From Burhinus oedicnemus (Eukaryota; Chordata; Aves; Charadriiformes; Burhinidae): DNA of 64,000 nucleotides. Positions 1 to 14,080 of the stretch are shown in pieces; position 1 is the first letter of the stretch; each line of letters starts with the position of its first letter. The position numbers and the translations under genes are program-made. Below the pieces are notes generated by a model. That model was not told the origin of the DNA. It saw only the letters and a program-made list of their open reading frames with translations, and did no database searches. The stretch covers positions 2,270,030-2,334,029 of the forward strand of contig VFFE01007510.1 in the NCBI GenBank assembly GCA_008921705.1, given 5' to 3'.

Positions 1-3000
1 TGTGGGACTATCACTCCTAGTATATCAAAGTTTCCTTATGAAACACTAATATCAAAATCATTCATATGCGTAATTTAAGTAGGTTTATACCAGGCATGGT
101 ATGATGGTTAGGACAAGAGGCATTTAGGTATGAGGTCCAGGTTCTCTCAAGGGTAAAATCTTGCTTTTCTCTCCATTAGTACCTGGGCTGGCACTTCCCC
201 TTTCTCCCTTGAGCAAGCACTTGTATGAAAAAATTAGATTACTTATTCAGAACACATCTTAGTCTATTTAGTAATCCCATTTTTGGGGGGCTAGGTTAAT
301 TTTAACCTAAATCAGTTTCCCAGCCTTGTTCATCACTCTGCCAATCAAATGCTTGTGCCAACTGGAGCAACAGAAGCTGGTAGAAGTTGTGCCAGCTAAA
401 ATCATTCTCAGAACTATGATCTGAAGATGAAAAACTATTTCAGAGAATACTAATGCTAGCCTTCTTCCCTGATGTTCTTCTGGGGGGGAGGAAATTACTT
501 AGTGCCAATGGAGTAAGTTTTTGGAATGTTTTTTAACAGTATGTCTAGCAAGACAAGTACTTTATTCTCATTTACAATCCAAATGGAATGAACAAAAATT
601 TAACCCTTAAAGAGCTTTCAGCTAGTGTTTTCAACTTTACCCCCGGTATAAGTTATGTAAGACTAGCTAATAGTTTTTAAAATATACCGTTTACAGAGAA
701 ACTGGAAGTAGCTTTGGACTGTTAAAGCAAGCATCGAACAACAGAACACAAATAGTTCTATTTCATATATACCAGACTTGAGAAAGTATTCAAACAGCTC
801 CTAAGTAGCAGCAGGCTACGGGCATCACATCAGATTTTAATGTTTCACTGATCATATGTTAGAGAAAGTGTTGCAAAATAATTTATCAAAATATTTTTTC
901 AAAGTAACTATTTAGCCAGATTTCAACAAAAGTATAGTCTGAAAACTTATTGACCAAATATTGCCAACTAAAACAAATGCAAATGCTGTTAGTGTCACAA
1001 GTAACACCTATCTGTATTTCAGTAGCCTAGAGCAAAAGGATAGAGAACCAAGTAAGAGAGAAAGCTCTTAGATTTTGGCAGTGAGCTTTCCCCCTATGGA
1101 CAGAACAGGCTGTCCCCACAAAACTAGTATTTACCAAACGTGGCTCAACGATCAAATTACACTTTCTCTGGCATTCACCAAGTAGTGAATGCATGTGTCA
1201 CAAAAAGCCACAAAGAATCCAAGAAGTTTAAAGAGTAACTCCAAGTATTCCCTTTACTTTCCACATACTCCTTTCAGATAGCGTTCTCAGTTCCATGTTC
1301 CGTATGCAAAAAGTGACTTATTTCATATATTCATATTTCAAGAACAAATAATTTCAACCAGATCAATTAAAATAATCTAAATATAATCAAGTAACTTAAA
1401 TCATCAGTCCAAGACGGTAATGGTACTGACCGTAACGTGTCAAAAGCAGGACTTTTCTTGTAATTCAGACTGCCAAACTAAGAGAATGTTTTATGGCAAA
1501 AATGTTATGCATGGAAAAAGAAAAAAAAAAGCTGCTAAAACCAGAATTGTGCTCATTCAGATTAAGGACTCCACAAATAACATTCATCACTATTCCTGAA
1601 GATTCATAACTTTCTTGTTCTTTGTTAATTAAATAACAACATTTATTTTAACATACTAATGCAAAGCAGTCATCTCAATTTTTACCATATACTTGTGCCC
1701 AAAACTGAACAATGAAAATAATATGGCCTCTTTAAGGCCTTTCATTCATTCCCCCTTTCTCCTGAAAGAGAAGACACTAATTAAAAATATTTTAGCTAAA
1801 ATCTACAGGCTTCCAGACAAATGAAACCTAGTTAGTCAGCCACCTAAGAGTTTTCCATTTTTAACTCTTCAAAGTAGTTTCAGAATTAACAATCTAGCCT
1901 ACTTTATTTTTGGAGGAATAGAAATAAAAAATCCTCTGAATATATGTGCCTGAAATCTCTACGAACCTTTTCACACCAAGTCCAAAGGCCACTCATTGTA
2001 CATGCAAACAATGAAGCTCTAGCATTAACATTATGAGATCTGTCGGCTGCCTCCTGTAGCACAAGTCCACAGCACAAGCTACCTTAGCCAGGAAAGGACA
2101 GAACTGTCTTGAGTTGATTTGGGGTTTTTTAGCTTCTATTTCCAGACTGCTTATGAAGAATACTCAACAAGTTCACTATCACTATTCTCGGTCACTATGA
2201 GGATTGTTGAGTGAATCTTCCCCTATGACATACGAGATCTGCACTCCAAGTTAATTACTGGCTGTAATAGTCAACTTTGCATGCTTCTTTACTAATTAAG
2301 CACTTAGAGGTTTAGGGTGAAATTACATGAGAAAGCTGAGAAGACCGAAAGCTTCAGTAAGCGAACGTATCTTTCCTCCTTCCTCCACTCTGCTCCCAGA
2401 CACTGCAGTTTGCCATGTGTCTTGCTCTGGCCATGGTTATTTGTCGACCTCTTCTGCCAGTCAGATTCAAGTGATCAACCTGTTAGAAGACAATACCTTT
2501 CTTTTTGTTGGATTATTCTTCATGCTTCAGCAGCAATGAGCTGCTGCATAAGCTCAAACCATCTTGGGTACATTCACCAGTATGTATCACATCCAGCAGA
2601 TACTAGGGCACACTGGAAGATCCTACTGTGCAAAAAGTCTGCAATTGCATTATTCTGAAATCAAAGACTTCACTGCTAAACTGAGAGGAACAATGAAAAA
2701 TGCTGACATAAATTACACTTGCTTTCCAAGAACTGTAATTAAGAATCTGAATTACAGACCCTGTAAGCATGGCTAGACCAAAAGCTGAATTTGAGTAGTG
2801 AGTTATGAGCCATGTATTACATTATTTTAGCAGCCAGCATTGTATCAGTGGTATGACTATGCTATTTTTGTGTATTTCATTCCTATTATCTCCCTGTGGG
2901 ATTGCATATTAAAGCAATTCTACAACTACAATAGGTGCATAAGAGCAGTGACTGCAAAAAAAAAAAACCAAACCAAAAAACAAAAAACAAAACAACCCCC

Positions 3001-3228
3001 AAAAAACAACAACCCAAAAACATTTCTAAGAAACAGGTAAAAATATACTGTAGGAAGCACTAGTCTCAATTTATGCAGTCTCAAACAGACTGGAATTATA
3101 TAACCTAAGACTGCTTTGTCTCAAACTACGTCCAACAGCATCCCTGATAGAACAGTATCAATCTGGAATGTTTTCTAAACTTGGAACTACAACTCCGGAA
3201 TACTCTGCAATAAAAAACAGCTCCATTT
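1..3228. other. AT-rich non-coding stretch, presumed intron
   Basis: I see no exon that I can support here. Open frames around 2.3-2.8 kb overlap in several frames, are under 115 codons, and have no convincing flanking splice signals. The + strand has more A than T in the lines I sampled, which fits the antisense strand of a gene transcribed leftwards from the CpG island at 29 kb. The assignment as intron is inference; intergenic sequence cannot be excluded. Confidence 0.4.
2956..3022. repeat. A/C-rich low-complexity tract
   Basis: A run of A is followed by irregular CCAAA, CAAAAA and ACAAC units. Such tracts are common in bird genomes and often grow from old poly(A) runs. No flanking element was recognised. 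The short open frame crossing it (2840-3040) is an artefact of the repeat, since it encodes mostly K, N, P and Q. Confidence 0.85.
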
Positions 3229-3850
3229 TCACAGAATCACTGAAAAATTTAGGCTGGAAGGGACTTCTGGAGGTCCACAGCTCCAAACAGCTATTCAGAG
3301 CAGGATGATCTTCAGGTTTAAACCACGTGCACAGGGCCTTGGCCAGCCAAATTCTGAAAATCCCCAAGAATGGAGATTCCACTAGGTTTCAGAAAAACCT
3401 CCTCCAGTGCTTAATCACCCCTACTAAGAAGGACTTTTTCCTTATGTCTAATTGGGATTTCCCTTGTTGCAATCTATGACTTATCTCTTGTCAATTTGCT
3501 CACCACCTGAGAAGAATATCCCTCCCCCATCTTGCCTGTAATTCCCATTAAAACAACTTAAGACTATACATTAAGTCCACCTTTAGCCACCTCTTCCCCA
3601 CATTAAAGACACTGAGTTTCCTCATGCTCTCCACTTATACCACTCTAATCATCTTAGTTGCCCTCAGCTGAACTTGCTCTGGTTTGTCAGCACTTCTTGC
3701 AATACCAGGCTCAAGACAGTCTTGTCAGGTACATCCTCACAAGTGCTGAATAGAAGGAGTAAAATCACATCCTACAACATGCTGGCTATGCTCTTTTTTA
3801 TGTTCAGTCTGAAAAGCTCTTTTGCCTACGCTTTGAGAAGACTGACACAT
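3229..3850 (-). mobile_element. Truncated CR1 non-LTR retrotransposon (3' part)
   Basis: The sequence starts with ACAGAATCACTG followed by AGGCTGGAAGGGACTTCTGG, the reverse complement of the 3' end of avian CR1 elements. Further right come recognisable antisense CR1 landmarks: a block like TTGCCCTCAGCTGAACTTGCTC near 3660, and the segment with CTCACAAGTGCTGAATAGA and GCTGGCTATGCTC near 3740-3790, from the end of the reverse transcriptase frame. The element therefore lies on the minus strand with its 3' end at about 3229 and is 5' truncated at about 3800-3850, typical of CR1. It has many substitutions and no intact reading frame. Family membership is firm; subfamily and exact 5' boundary are not. 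Confidence 0.9.
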
Positions 3851-6800
3851 TGGGAAGTACTTTGAAGCCCATTTAGATGCACTGCTGTTTGAAATATGCT
3901 TTTTTTTAAAGCAAGGTTCATTAACTTGAAGCTTTTACAGTGCTTTTGCATCAGCAATTGCATTCTAAATGAAGCAAAAATAGGTATCAAAAGAAATACA
4001 ATAATTAGCATAGAAATAATTTTTATCTACTTATACATGTGTAATACTTCCAACATTTGAATGTACTTTTGATTATTTTGTGAACAAAGACACAACCAGC
4101 AGAACCTGGAGAAAAGCATTCAGTTTGACAGCTGTCTACTTAAGAAACTGAATTGGGGAAAAAAAACGCATAGAAAAATGAAAGTTATGGGGCTGAACAT
4201 GCTATGAGGAAAAGCTATAGGAAAAATTATAAGCCTCAACACATTTTGTGACGTTGAGCCCAAATTAAAGTCAAACCTCTGTGCCAAGTATTTACCTGCT
4301 ACTGTTGGGCTCTATGCAGATCCTTAGTCAGTAGTTTATGTGAGCCCCAACTCTTTTTTCCAGAGACCTTTATATTCCTCTCCACTAACCAGATGTTCAC
4401 GTTTCAGTGGAATTTAGTTCCATTTGAGTAAGACTTATTTCTTTCTAGCCCAGACAAATGTCCCCTCTAGACATCACAGAGAACCCATTTAAATATTTGA
4501 AATTCAAATTTTAAGATGTCAAACTTCTTAATGCCAAAAATCAGTGCCACTGCTAACAACATCTTCACAGTAGGAAAGTTTTAGATGCCAGTATAGACAG
4601 TGGAAAACCTTTTTCAATATCATACTGAAGTTCAGAAGAAATTGCCAAGTCCCACATCTTCCTACGTCATAGCAGCTGGCAGATCTTGCTCTGCCTGTGT
4701 GGATAAATGCAGGATGGCTACCTACTGACTAAGAGAACAGCAAACCTTGTAATTGAAAGAGCATATAGATATCAAAAAGGGCTACTATGAGTTGTTACTG
4801 GCACCAGTCATTATGAAACTAAGAAGAAAACAAACAAACAAAACAAACCAACCAACCCCAAACCAAAACCAAATGGTTTCAGATGGACTTTTAAACTTCA
4901 TTTTCACTCCACTGCCTTGAAAAGCAGCTTCTTTCCAATAAGGAATGGAAACTGCTACACTTTCCATGAAACAAAAGTTACCACCATGTTGCAAATGAAT
5001 GGTTAGTTATTTTAAATGAGGTGGTATCCTTAATTCCTTATGTGGAAAAAATAATTATTAAAAATATTTTTAAGTGCTGTGGCTTCCTCTTATCCTACAG
5101 ATCTTCCAGAAAGCCTACTGATTAGTCTTGAGACAGACATGCAATCACTTTTGGTCATTACATGAGAAGTCCTAAGAACAAAAGCAAAGACAAAAGTCTA
5201 TGAAATAATATTGAAAGACCACACCTCCTTTGAGCTTAAATGTGTTTCTATCTTACCCTTAAAGCTATGTTCAAACTGCAAAGAAGTCAGTAATCTGCCA
5301 CTGGAAATGTCACATCCTCACTCTGACACTGTCAAGGTACCCTTATACACATTTAAAAAAAGCAGTTTTAGTGTTTGGGCCGCTGATGGAATCAACAGCA
5401 CACAATTCCAGGCATCCCGAAACCTGGCCCAGTCTGCAGGTGATGAGGCCTCACACCCCCTATTGTTACATAATAGTATTAATGACACTGACCAAGACAT
5501 CTTAACCATTTCATTGGGACCCACAGGGGAGAGATATAGCAGCTTGGTTGATCTGTGTGTAATAATAAGTAACTAAATCACATCTGGACAAATTTTCAAG
5601 ACACTGAATTTTGACCATACTGTGCCCTTTTACATCAATGAAAGCTATATGGGTTTAAAATACATGACTAATTTTAGTCCTTGTAAGAGAGGCTTAGTGA
5701 CACTGGCTACAGACAGCATCCAAAGAGGCAAGTAAAATGCAAAGCAAGTCTTCCACAGAATCCACTGAATTTGTCATAATGCAACACAGGTTACCATAAA
5801 TAATTTAAAACTAATAAACCTACAGCCATTCAATTTCACAATGTTAAAACATACCCTGAAATATTCACATTTGCTTCATTGTTTCAGTTACAGTAAACTC
5901 AATCCATTTTTACCATCAGTGAGTCCTAACAGGAGTGATTGCTCCAGCCAAATCAAAACTAAATGCCAATACCAATACCACCAACTGGAGAGGCAAGCTA
6001 TAGGCCCTTACCTTACAGGAAGAAAACAAACGAACATACTATATAACAACAAAATCTACCATGAACACTGCCATTTCAGTTATATGAATTTAGATTGAAG
6101 AACTACAAAATGCTCCCAGGCCTGGGTTAATAGTAACATTAATATGTATAATAGTAGATTAAAAAATAATCTATCCACTATAACATTTCATAGTAAAAAC
6201 TAATCTAACAATACATTACTTAAACTCTACAACAATAAATGTAACTTGCTTTTTAAAAAAAGTATTCCTTGTATCTCAATTTATATCATAAGAGAGACAA
6301 AAGACAGTTCTTCCCATACCTTAAAATTCTATAAAGAAAACTCCCTTAACAAACAACACTGGAAGTTAGAAATATATTTCCTACATATTCAAGAACAAGG
6401 GAAACTACTATTATGGTGCAATGTGTTGCCCATATGCCTTTTTCCAACTTTAGAAGAAATTCTGCATGAGTTTTCTTCATAGCTTTTAAAATATTGCATA
6501 ATTTTCTCAAATATCAGTGATTTTAGCAATTTCACTCTTGCGCAGATCACTAAGTCTACTCACATATTAAAATTTCTCTTCAATGCTTAGGAAAGCTACA
6601 AAGAGTCAGCAAAAAACTGTCTACAAAGAACAGATTTGTTTTTCCTTTCCAAGCCACAAAATGTAGAAGTTTAGGAGCTGCTCTTTCTCCCCCCGCTCCA
6701 TTTTAACGAAACCTTAAACTTTGCATAATTAGAAAAAGCTCTTTCCAGTTATTGCCATAGGGATAGTGAACTCTTAAAGGAATATGCAAAGCACAAATTT

Positions 6801-9800
6801 CTACTGTAACACTACTTTACATTTCTAAATCCATTTGTAATTGTTCAGTGTTAGCATTACATGATTATAAGTAACACTTCATAAAAGCATTTAGAATACT
6901 AGTTTGTTTCAAAACCTAAGATTTCTCACTGTCCCTGTATTACAAAGCCCATCCCAGACTGCTGTTTGGAAGCTGAACTGGGCAGAAGGCATTCCAAACA
7001 CTAACTACCAAATGAAATCAATGAAAGTGTTTTATAGCCACATGTGAGCTTAGATATTTATCAACTTAGAGAGACTAAAAAATTTGAAATACTGTAGCAT
7101 TTTTTTAAAAAATCCTATAAATACACTATTAGTCAAATATGACTGAAAGAAACTCAACTTAGCTGAATGAATGGCACCTGAATACAAAGAAATATAACAA
7201 CAGTTTTAAATGATTCTTCACTGTATATCAAATGTGGCAATATGCAGAATTACAAATTTTAAAAGCAAAGCATAAAAAAAATTCTTTAACTATTCCAAGT
7301 AAGGGAGAATACTTGCCTTTCCCCCCCCCATTTGTAGCACAAGACTGAAAACTTAAGTAAACTGACACCTAAAATGACAGAAGAACCAGATTGGAAAAAA
7401 ATTTAAAGAATCTAATTGCATGGGTGCAGGAAATTTGACAAGTAAGAGGAGTGCCCAAGTTTCTGGACAAAGAATCAAAACATTTTGATGCTTTCTTTCC
7501 CAAGTGGACCCATAGCTACACAATCACCTTTCTAACTGTGCAGTGACAAAAAAAACAAAGGAATTCTTAAGAAATCCCGTATTATGTCCTCAAATCTTAA
7601 ACCCCTTCTTCAGAGCTTTTAGCTTCTTATTGTATCTACTCAACAATTGTAGATTTCTTGTAAGAATTCCTGTTGTCCTCACCTTCAAAAATAAATATTG
7701 CTATTAATATTACATCATCTGCAGGAATACTGATGTGGCTAAAGATGGAAGCAACTACCTCAACATTACATGTATTCCAAGTAGACAGCACAGATAAACA
7801 GAGGATGCCTTGATTTCATAGTTCTTCTATTTTCTAATGATCTGTAGTAGTTCAAATCATTTTTTTTATGTAAAGAATAATAATTTTTATACAGAATTGA
7901 CAGACATGTTGAATGTATTATATATTTTGACAACACAGAAGTATCAGAGCAAACCCCACAATTATCCTTTTCTCCATTCCACAATCAAAATAAATTGTAC
8001 TGAAGAAAGTTGCATCTGTGTGAGGAATATTTTGCCAGCAGAGTGTAACTGTACCAGCAAAACACCTAGAATACACAGATTAAGCCACAGGCTATAGTTT
8101 CACAACACTTTTTCTACTGCAGTACCAGCTTAAGCAGCCCTCATACCTCAGCTGCGCTGGCACAACTGTTTGTGCAGCTGAGCAGTGAGGCCAGTCAGAG
8201 AATCAATCCAGGTTAAAAATAATATTTTTCTGATGGTAAATTCCACAATCTGCTTTGCAGCATAGCCACCTGGAACATTAACTAGTTATACTAGTGCAAC
8301 TGAGGGGCAAGACAGGAATAAGAAGCTAAGGTCAGGGCAGCTCACGCCAGTGCTGACATGGAACAAAATGCTCATGAAACTACACCCTTGGTCTTTAAAT
8401 GTTTTGGCATTCCCTGATTAAGTGCACTATCCAAATAGTGCATAATAAAAAGAGAAGGATACTATGTCACAAATGCGTGGGGAAAAAAAAAAAGCATAGG
8501 AGGCTTCCACCTACTTTTCAGGAAATACTATGCAAGAGCTTCAAGAAATTCTCTTAGAAACTATTATTTTTTAAAAACTGCCCCACTTCCCACACACAAA
8601 CAGGGAATGATGATGGGGGCGGGGAACAAGTCTATTCTATCATTTACTGTTTCTTTCACTGGTCTTGGATCTCTGCCCTTCAGGTAAACAGGCAAGATGC
8701 TACTGCATTTGTTCTCTTAACAAATTCTGGGCAATGGAAAGAGAGGGGAAAATAAACTGTAAACTAGGACGGTAATATCTGTTCACAGCACCTCTATATG
8801 TAAGCACATTTTCTGTGCTATGATAAAATAACAAGACTAAAAAAATACAACTCATCTCAGAATACTAGCTACCCTGTTTGTGTAAGGGCTACACTCTTAC
8901 CTCCTTGATAGGATTTTAACCTTTGGCAGCAATAGGACAAGCCTTTCTGTTAATGATCTGCTTTACTCCTCAAGTTTTTCAGTCCAAAGGAACTATTGGA
9001 TAAAGATGTTTACAAGGCCACGAGAAGGTATGAACCCTGGCTGGTTGCACTCTATTGATATAAATGCTTTCTACTTTTGGGGACGAGAGCTATTGGCATA
9101 TAAACTGCTCAAGCTCATCACTATGTGGCTACAGCTTCCAGACAGAAGCAGGTTTACATCATATTAGCATGGCATGCAAGACACGGAGCACACATCTGTG
9201 CCTCAACCATGTTCAAAGCGCAGCATCCCTGGCACATAATCTTCTTCCACCTTCTGGTTACAGCACAGTTTTTGAAAGGATTGCAGTTAGTACCTGAAAG
9301 CAAGTATATGCTTCTACTTAAAAGAAAAAAACACTAATTTTGGGAACAGTCTATTATTTAAGTTCCTATCTTATCCACTCATACACGATTCACACTTAGC
9401 CAAGTTTCCGTACACATCTCAGAAAAGTTAACAAATCAAATGTATCTTTTCAAATGTTTAGATTGAAAAATATAACGAACAGCTAAGTCCGACTTTTGTT
9501 TTTTCTTTCTATGAATTTGATTCAAAGCATTCATGAGACATTTTAACTTAGAGAATAAGGGAATAAATGCATTTTTTCATCTGTTAACTTCAGATGTTTA
9601 TCATCAGATTTAATTCAAAGTACAGTTTAGAATTTCAAGGGAGGAATACTGTAAATAAAGAATGAGTCTTATAAAAATTATTCTGAATCAATATTAATGC
9701 CAAGAATACACTGTACTCTTTCCAGCCGTCACTGGGCAGAGGGCACTTCTCAGATACGGATCACAAGCAACAGATCTTGTTAGTATTTTGATCTTTTATT

Positions 9801-12800
9801 AATTAAACTTCCAACAGATAATACAATATAACAAATCAGTAACAATAACATATGAAACATATGTTGACTTGGGACTTTTTTTTTTTTTTAAAAAACCTCA
9901 AGGCTTAATTCAGGTTAAGACAGAGTTATCCTCTATCTTGAGTACAAGTTATCGCACCGTAGATGCTTATCCTCCCAGGAGCTAAGGTTGTGTGATTCCA
10001 AATCCATTCAGATAAAAATACTAACCAGATGTGTACACTTCTTCAGCAATTAAGAGGCACAAAATAATGATAAGCAGCGGATTTGTCAGACCTAGACCAA
10101 ATGATCTCAAACTACTGATCGTCCTGCAGTGTAACTCTGCAGTAGCCTATATGGTAAAGGAAACACCACATTGAAGTCCTGAGATAGTAGGCTGGTTACT
10201 CATCTGGTCTGAACACAACTCTTCAGGAGGTCAGGTTTCACTGCACTACTCTGTTACGGGGCAAATTCTGTTAAACTCACAGTTAAAGTAAACTGTAGTC
10301 TGTGAAAGCCCATAAACATACAACTTTTACTTAGGTACTTGTTCCAGCACCTTATTACAGTTGTACAAGACCAGGTAAGAGTCACGAATTCTGATGTGCC
10401 CAAATATGTCACCCAACACAAGTATTACCTGTTTATGCACAAAAAGTAAGACACATTGTTTAAAAATGCATGTGTCCTCTTATGTAAGTCATACCATATC
10501 ATTATGGTAATACAGATGCACCTACATTAATCTACCTTCTCAGAAGACCCTACAACAGGTAGCTGAGCAAACAACAATAGCTTGGTGTCACCCGGAGGGG
10601 TTCCTTTCTAAATACTACTGCAGAGCTCTTTTAGTAAGTGTCCTCAAGTTGTGTTCTGCATCACAAATTTTACAGACAGAATTCCGAGATAAATTCTTTA
10701 ACAGGACACCGTTTATTAAAAGCTAGCAAGTTATCTTAAGTGAACTTTCTTAATCTGTTTATCATATATCTGTCCTCATTTTTCTGTCCCCTCACACCTC
10801 CAGTTCATCCCAGTTCAACAGGTTGCTGCTGCCACCTACTGGAAAAGGTCTGACTCTCCTTTCTCCTCCTCTGGCTCTTCTGCTCACTGGACACTTCAAA
10901 GATGCAAGTCCATTTGCTAGTACAGAAGAAAGTTATTTTTTGGTGGATGAGCGGGAGCCTGAACTAGTCTCTAGCAAATTCAGCTGGCTAGAAGAAGGAC
11001 CTAAGAAGCGCCAATACAAGTCCACATGTAGGGGAAGAGTACAGACGGGGTATGTATTCCCCCTGTTAACAGGAGGGGACTGTTAGATTTGCACTCTATT
11101 ATTTCCAATTATAGGAAAAAGCAGAATGACTGCTGAACTCTAGAGCTAACAGCCGAATAGCACATTTCTAGTTAAAGTGGCCACTGCTACTGCTATCATC
11201 AACAAATACCTAACCATACAAATATTGCTTACAGAAACCATAAAAAGTTGATTTTTCAAGCCTACCACTTTCACATCCACATTTAAAGACACTTGAGCCT
11301 TTAAAAATAAATGCTTAGCTGACTTTAGGTACCTTCTGCAATTCTTGGTCTTGTGTCATTTTGTGGTTAAAATATAGTCTGAAGTACTGAATTAATATGA
11401 AGTAAAGATCACATACATTTGATTCCAAGCTTTCAATGAATCTCCAAAGAGTTAAGACAAATTTTGTTGGGGCTAGTACTCATCAGCCTGGTAAGAGAAC
11501 AGAAAGTAATCTCTAAACATCAATTCATCTTTCCACCAATCTCCTTAAAATTTGAATTAAACCCCTGAAGTTGCGAGTGAACTAAGGCAAAGAGACTAAA
11601 AATCAAGTCAGCCCAAAAGCTAGATATTCCATGAACACATCCACAGAACAGTTCTAACCCAACATAAAAAAAAAAAAAAACCAAACACCCCAGACTGTTC
11701 TCCACATCATGAAGCAAGAACAAAGCATATCAAGTAATCAAGCTATACAGGTATTCGGTAACTCACAAAAATAAGTTTCAAGCTTCGTACCAGATGTGCA
11801 ATGGTGACACTTTTGCTCAGACCCATATTTTACCACTCCGTTGTAAAAACCCTTCAGAATACCAAATTTTCAATTGGATAGTTTTACAATTGTAACTTTA
11901 CAACAAATGTAATTTTACATCAATTATAGTCATCATCAGCATGAAGTAGAAGTGTTTGCAATTCCTGTTTTAAAAGTAAGAAACAGTCATCAAAAGAGGT
12001 TGCCACAACCACATAAAAATGGGCTTTGCTTTTCTGAAAGGCTTCAAGAAAGAAAGAATAAAGAAATTCTTATCACTATCATTTCTTTGTCTCTCTTTCA
12101 CTTTGTTTCATTCAAAGCAAGCAGCAGTTATACCTTTTAATGGAGCAGATTAAGTGTTAGAGGCTAAGTTTTGGAAAATTCTAAGGTTTATGGGAAGATG
12201 CTAGGCTCCACAGAGTCTCTGCCTGACAGCATGGGAGGCAAAAGAGTAAAACCAGTCTAGAAGGTTAGGACTCTGAGCAGTTACAAACTCAGCACAGACT
12301 TTCAGTTTCACATTCAGCAGTAATGCTTTTCTACACATTCTGACAACTTTATCTGACTGAAGGACTTGGAAGGGAAGGAACTTAGTCTTACTCTTGCAGC
12401 CCTGTCGTCATTTCTCTCCTGTCTTCCCCCTTCATTTCCACAGCACCCACAGTCCATCCATTCAAAAGATTAAAAAAAGGAATAAAATAGAAACATTCAA
12501 AATTAATCTAGAAAACCCTGGGTTCTTGTGGTTTTTGGGTTGGGCTTTTGGTTGGATTTTAAAAAAGATTCTCCCCCAGAATTTTTAACCTTGAATTTTT
12601 ATATATGCAGGCTACGTTCTGCAGCCTTCAAGGAAAGAAGTTTGTGTTTTAAGAACATTAAATTCTGACTTCAGGAGCTGGGGCTCAAAGAACACGAAGT
12701 ATCATGCAGCTCCTTGAGCTGCAACCACTGCCAATCACTGGAGCTGGCGCAGTGTTTCTTTTGCTACTTGTTCTTGTCATCTCTTCATGCACATCCTACC

Positions 12801-14034
12801 AGTAAACAAAAAATCATATTCAGAAATCACAGAACAAATATATTCAGAAACCAACACTTCAATTACCCTACATCCTTTTTTCTCCACTCTGTCATCCATT
12901 ACAGAGCAACCACAACAAGAAATTTCACTTTGCAATCATAATAGAAATTCCACTTGCTACAACCAGCAAGACAAAACCAGCTACAGATGTAGTTTGAAAT
13001 GGATCTGTCACTATAGGCTGGAGAGAAAAAGGTTAAAAACAGGTATAGAAAGAGCACAGTATGGATTCCCCTGTAGGACACTCAGGAAAATGAAGGACAG
13101 GAGAAAGGTCCTGAGAAACAACCACTCATAAGAAAAAACCTCACACAGCAGACAGTTTAAACTGCAGACTTTTGAAGGGGGACAGTTGAGTTAATAACAC
13201 CTACTAGAAACAGTCTTTGACTACCCTCTATAGTATTGCTTTAACTTATGTGTTATTGAAATAAATCCTACCAAGTACTGTTTACAACTACAAGGTCCCT
13301 AATACAGAAGTCCACGTGCCTACAATGCCTTGCGGATTCAGTTCTTAGAAACTGCATCTGCTCTTGAAAGATAAATATACTGGCATCTCTGCTAAAACTC
13401 TTATCTACTTCAAAACATAAGACACCAGCATGATTTTAAGACTCTAAGCTCAGTCTCTCCCCTTCTAATTCCAGTAGTCTTCAATATTTTAAACTTCATT
13501 CTCCCGGTCCAAGAAAGAGGCGACTGAGCTGCAAAAAGAAAATCGCCTCGGCAGCTACCTACACAAAGTTGGATGATGGATTTAACATGAAGGGCCAATA
13601 ACAACAACTAGTGTCGTGTTCCCCCCCCTTTTTTTTCTTTCCTTGACAAAAAAGAACAAACATGTAAGTAAACACGATCATAACCAAGAGGAGTAAAAGT
13701 CTCAGAACTGACTATCAGAGAAGGCCTCCCTACACACACAGAATTGTACAGTCTGATGTCCGTGACTCACTTTTTGCTCAAATACTGATAAAAGCAAATG
13801 TCTGTTTTCCATGCATGACGTTAAAGGTAAAAATAAACAACGCATATGGAATAACCAAATAATTTAGCTACCAGACATTTAATTATATTGCAAATACCTG
13901 AAAACTATAATCAGGGTCCCTTAACAGAGCAAAGACACTTAAACCATCACTATCCCTAACTACTGAAGAAAGAGGGAAGAAATTAAAAAAACCTCTCCCT
14001 TAAGAACATCTGTAATCACCAGGCTTCTATAACA
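3851..14034. other. AT-rich non-coding stretch, presumed intron
   Basis: No recognisable gene. Several donor-like sites occur on the minus strand (GTAAGAG at about 8898, GTAAAT at about 4293, GTAAGA near 5265), but the sequence beside them either contains stops in all frames or would give exons under 20 bases. A minus-strand acceptor-like site at about 13530 (TTTTCTTTTTGCAG) leads into a frame that stops after about 38 codons with no poly(A) signal nearby. An open frame at 10823-11086 on the plus strand encodes nothing I recognise. Confidence 0.4.
4826..4873. repeat. A/C-rich low-complexity tract (CAAA/CCAA units)
   Basis: Irregular repeats of CAAA, CCAA and CCAAAA. The minus-strand open frame across it (4785-4994) has a W/F/V/G-rich segment that simply translates the repeat, so it is not a membrane protein. 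Confidence 0.85.
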
Positions 14035-14080
14035 AATAATAATAATAATAATAAATAATAATAATAATAATAATAATAAA
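14035..14080. repeat. (AAT)n microsatellite
   Basis: About fifteen AAT units with one AAAT-type interruption in the middle near 14055. The minus-strand frame through it reads as leucine and isoleucine runs and is an artefact. Length is probably variable between individuals. Confidence 0.95.
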
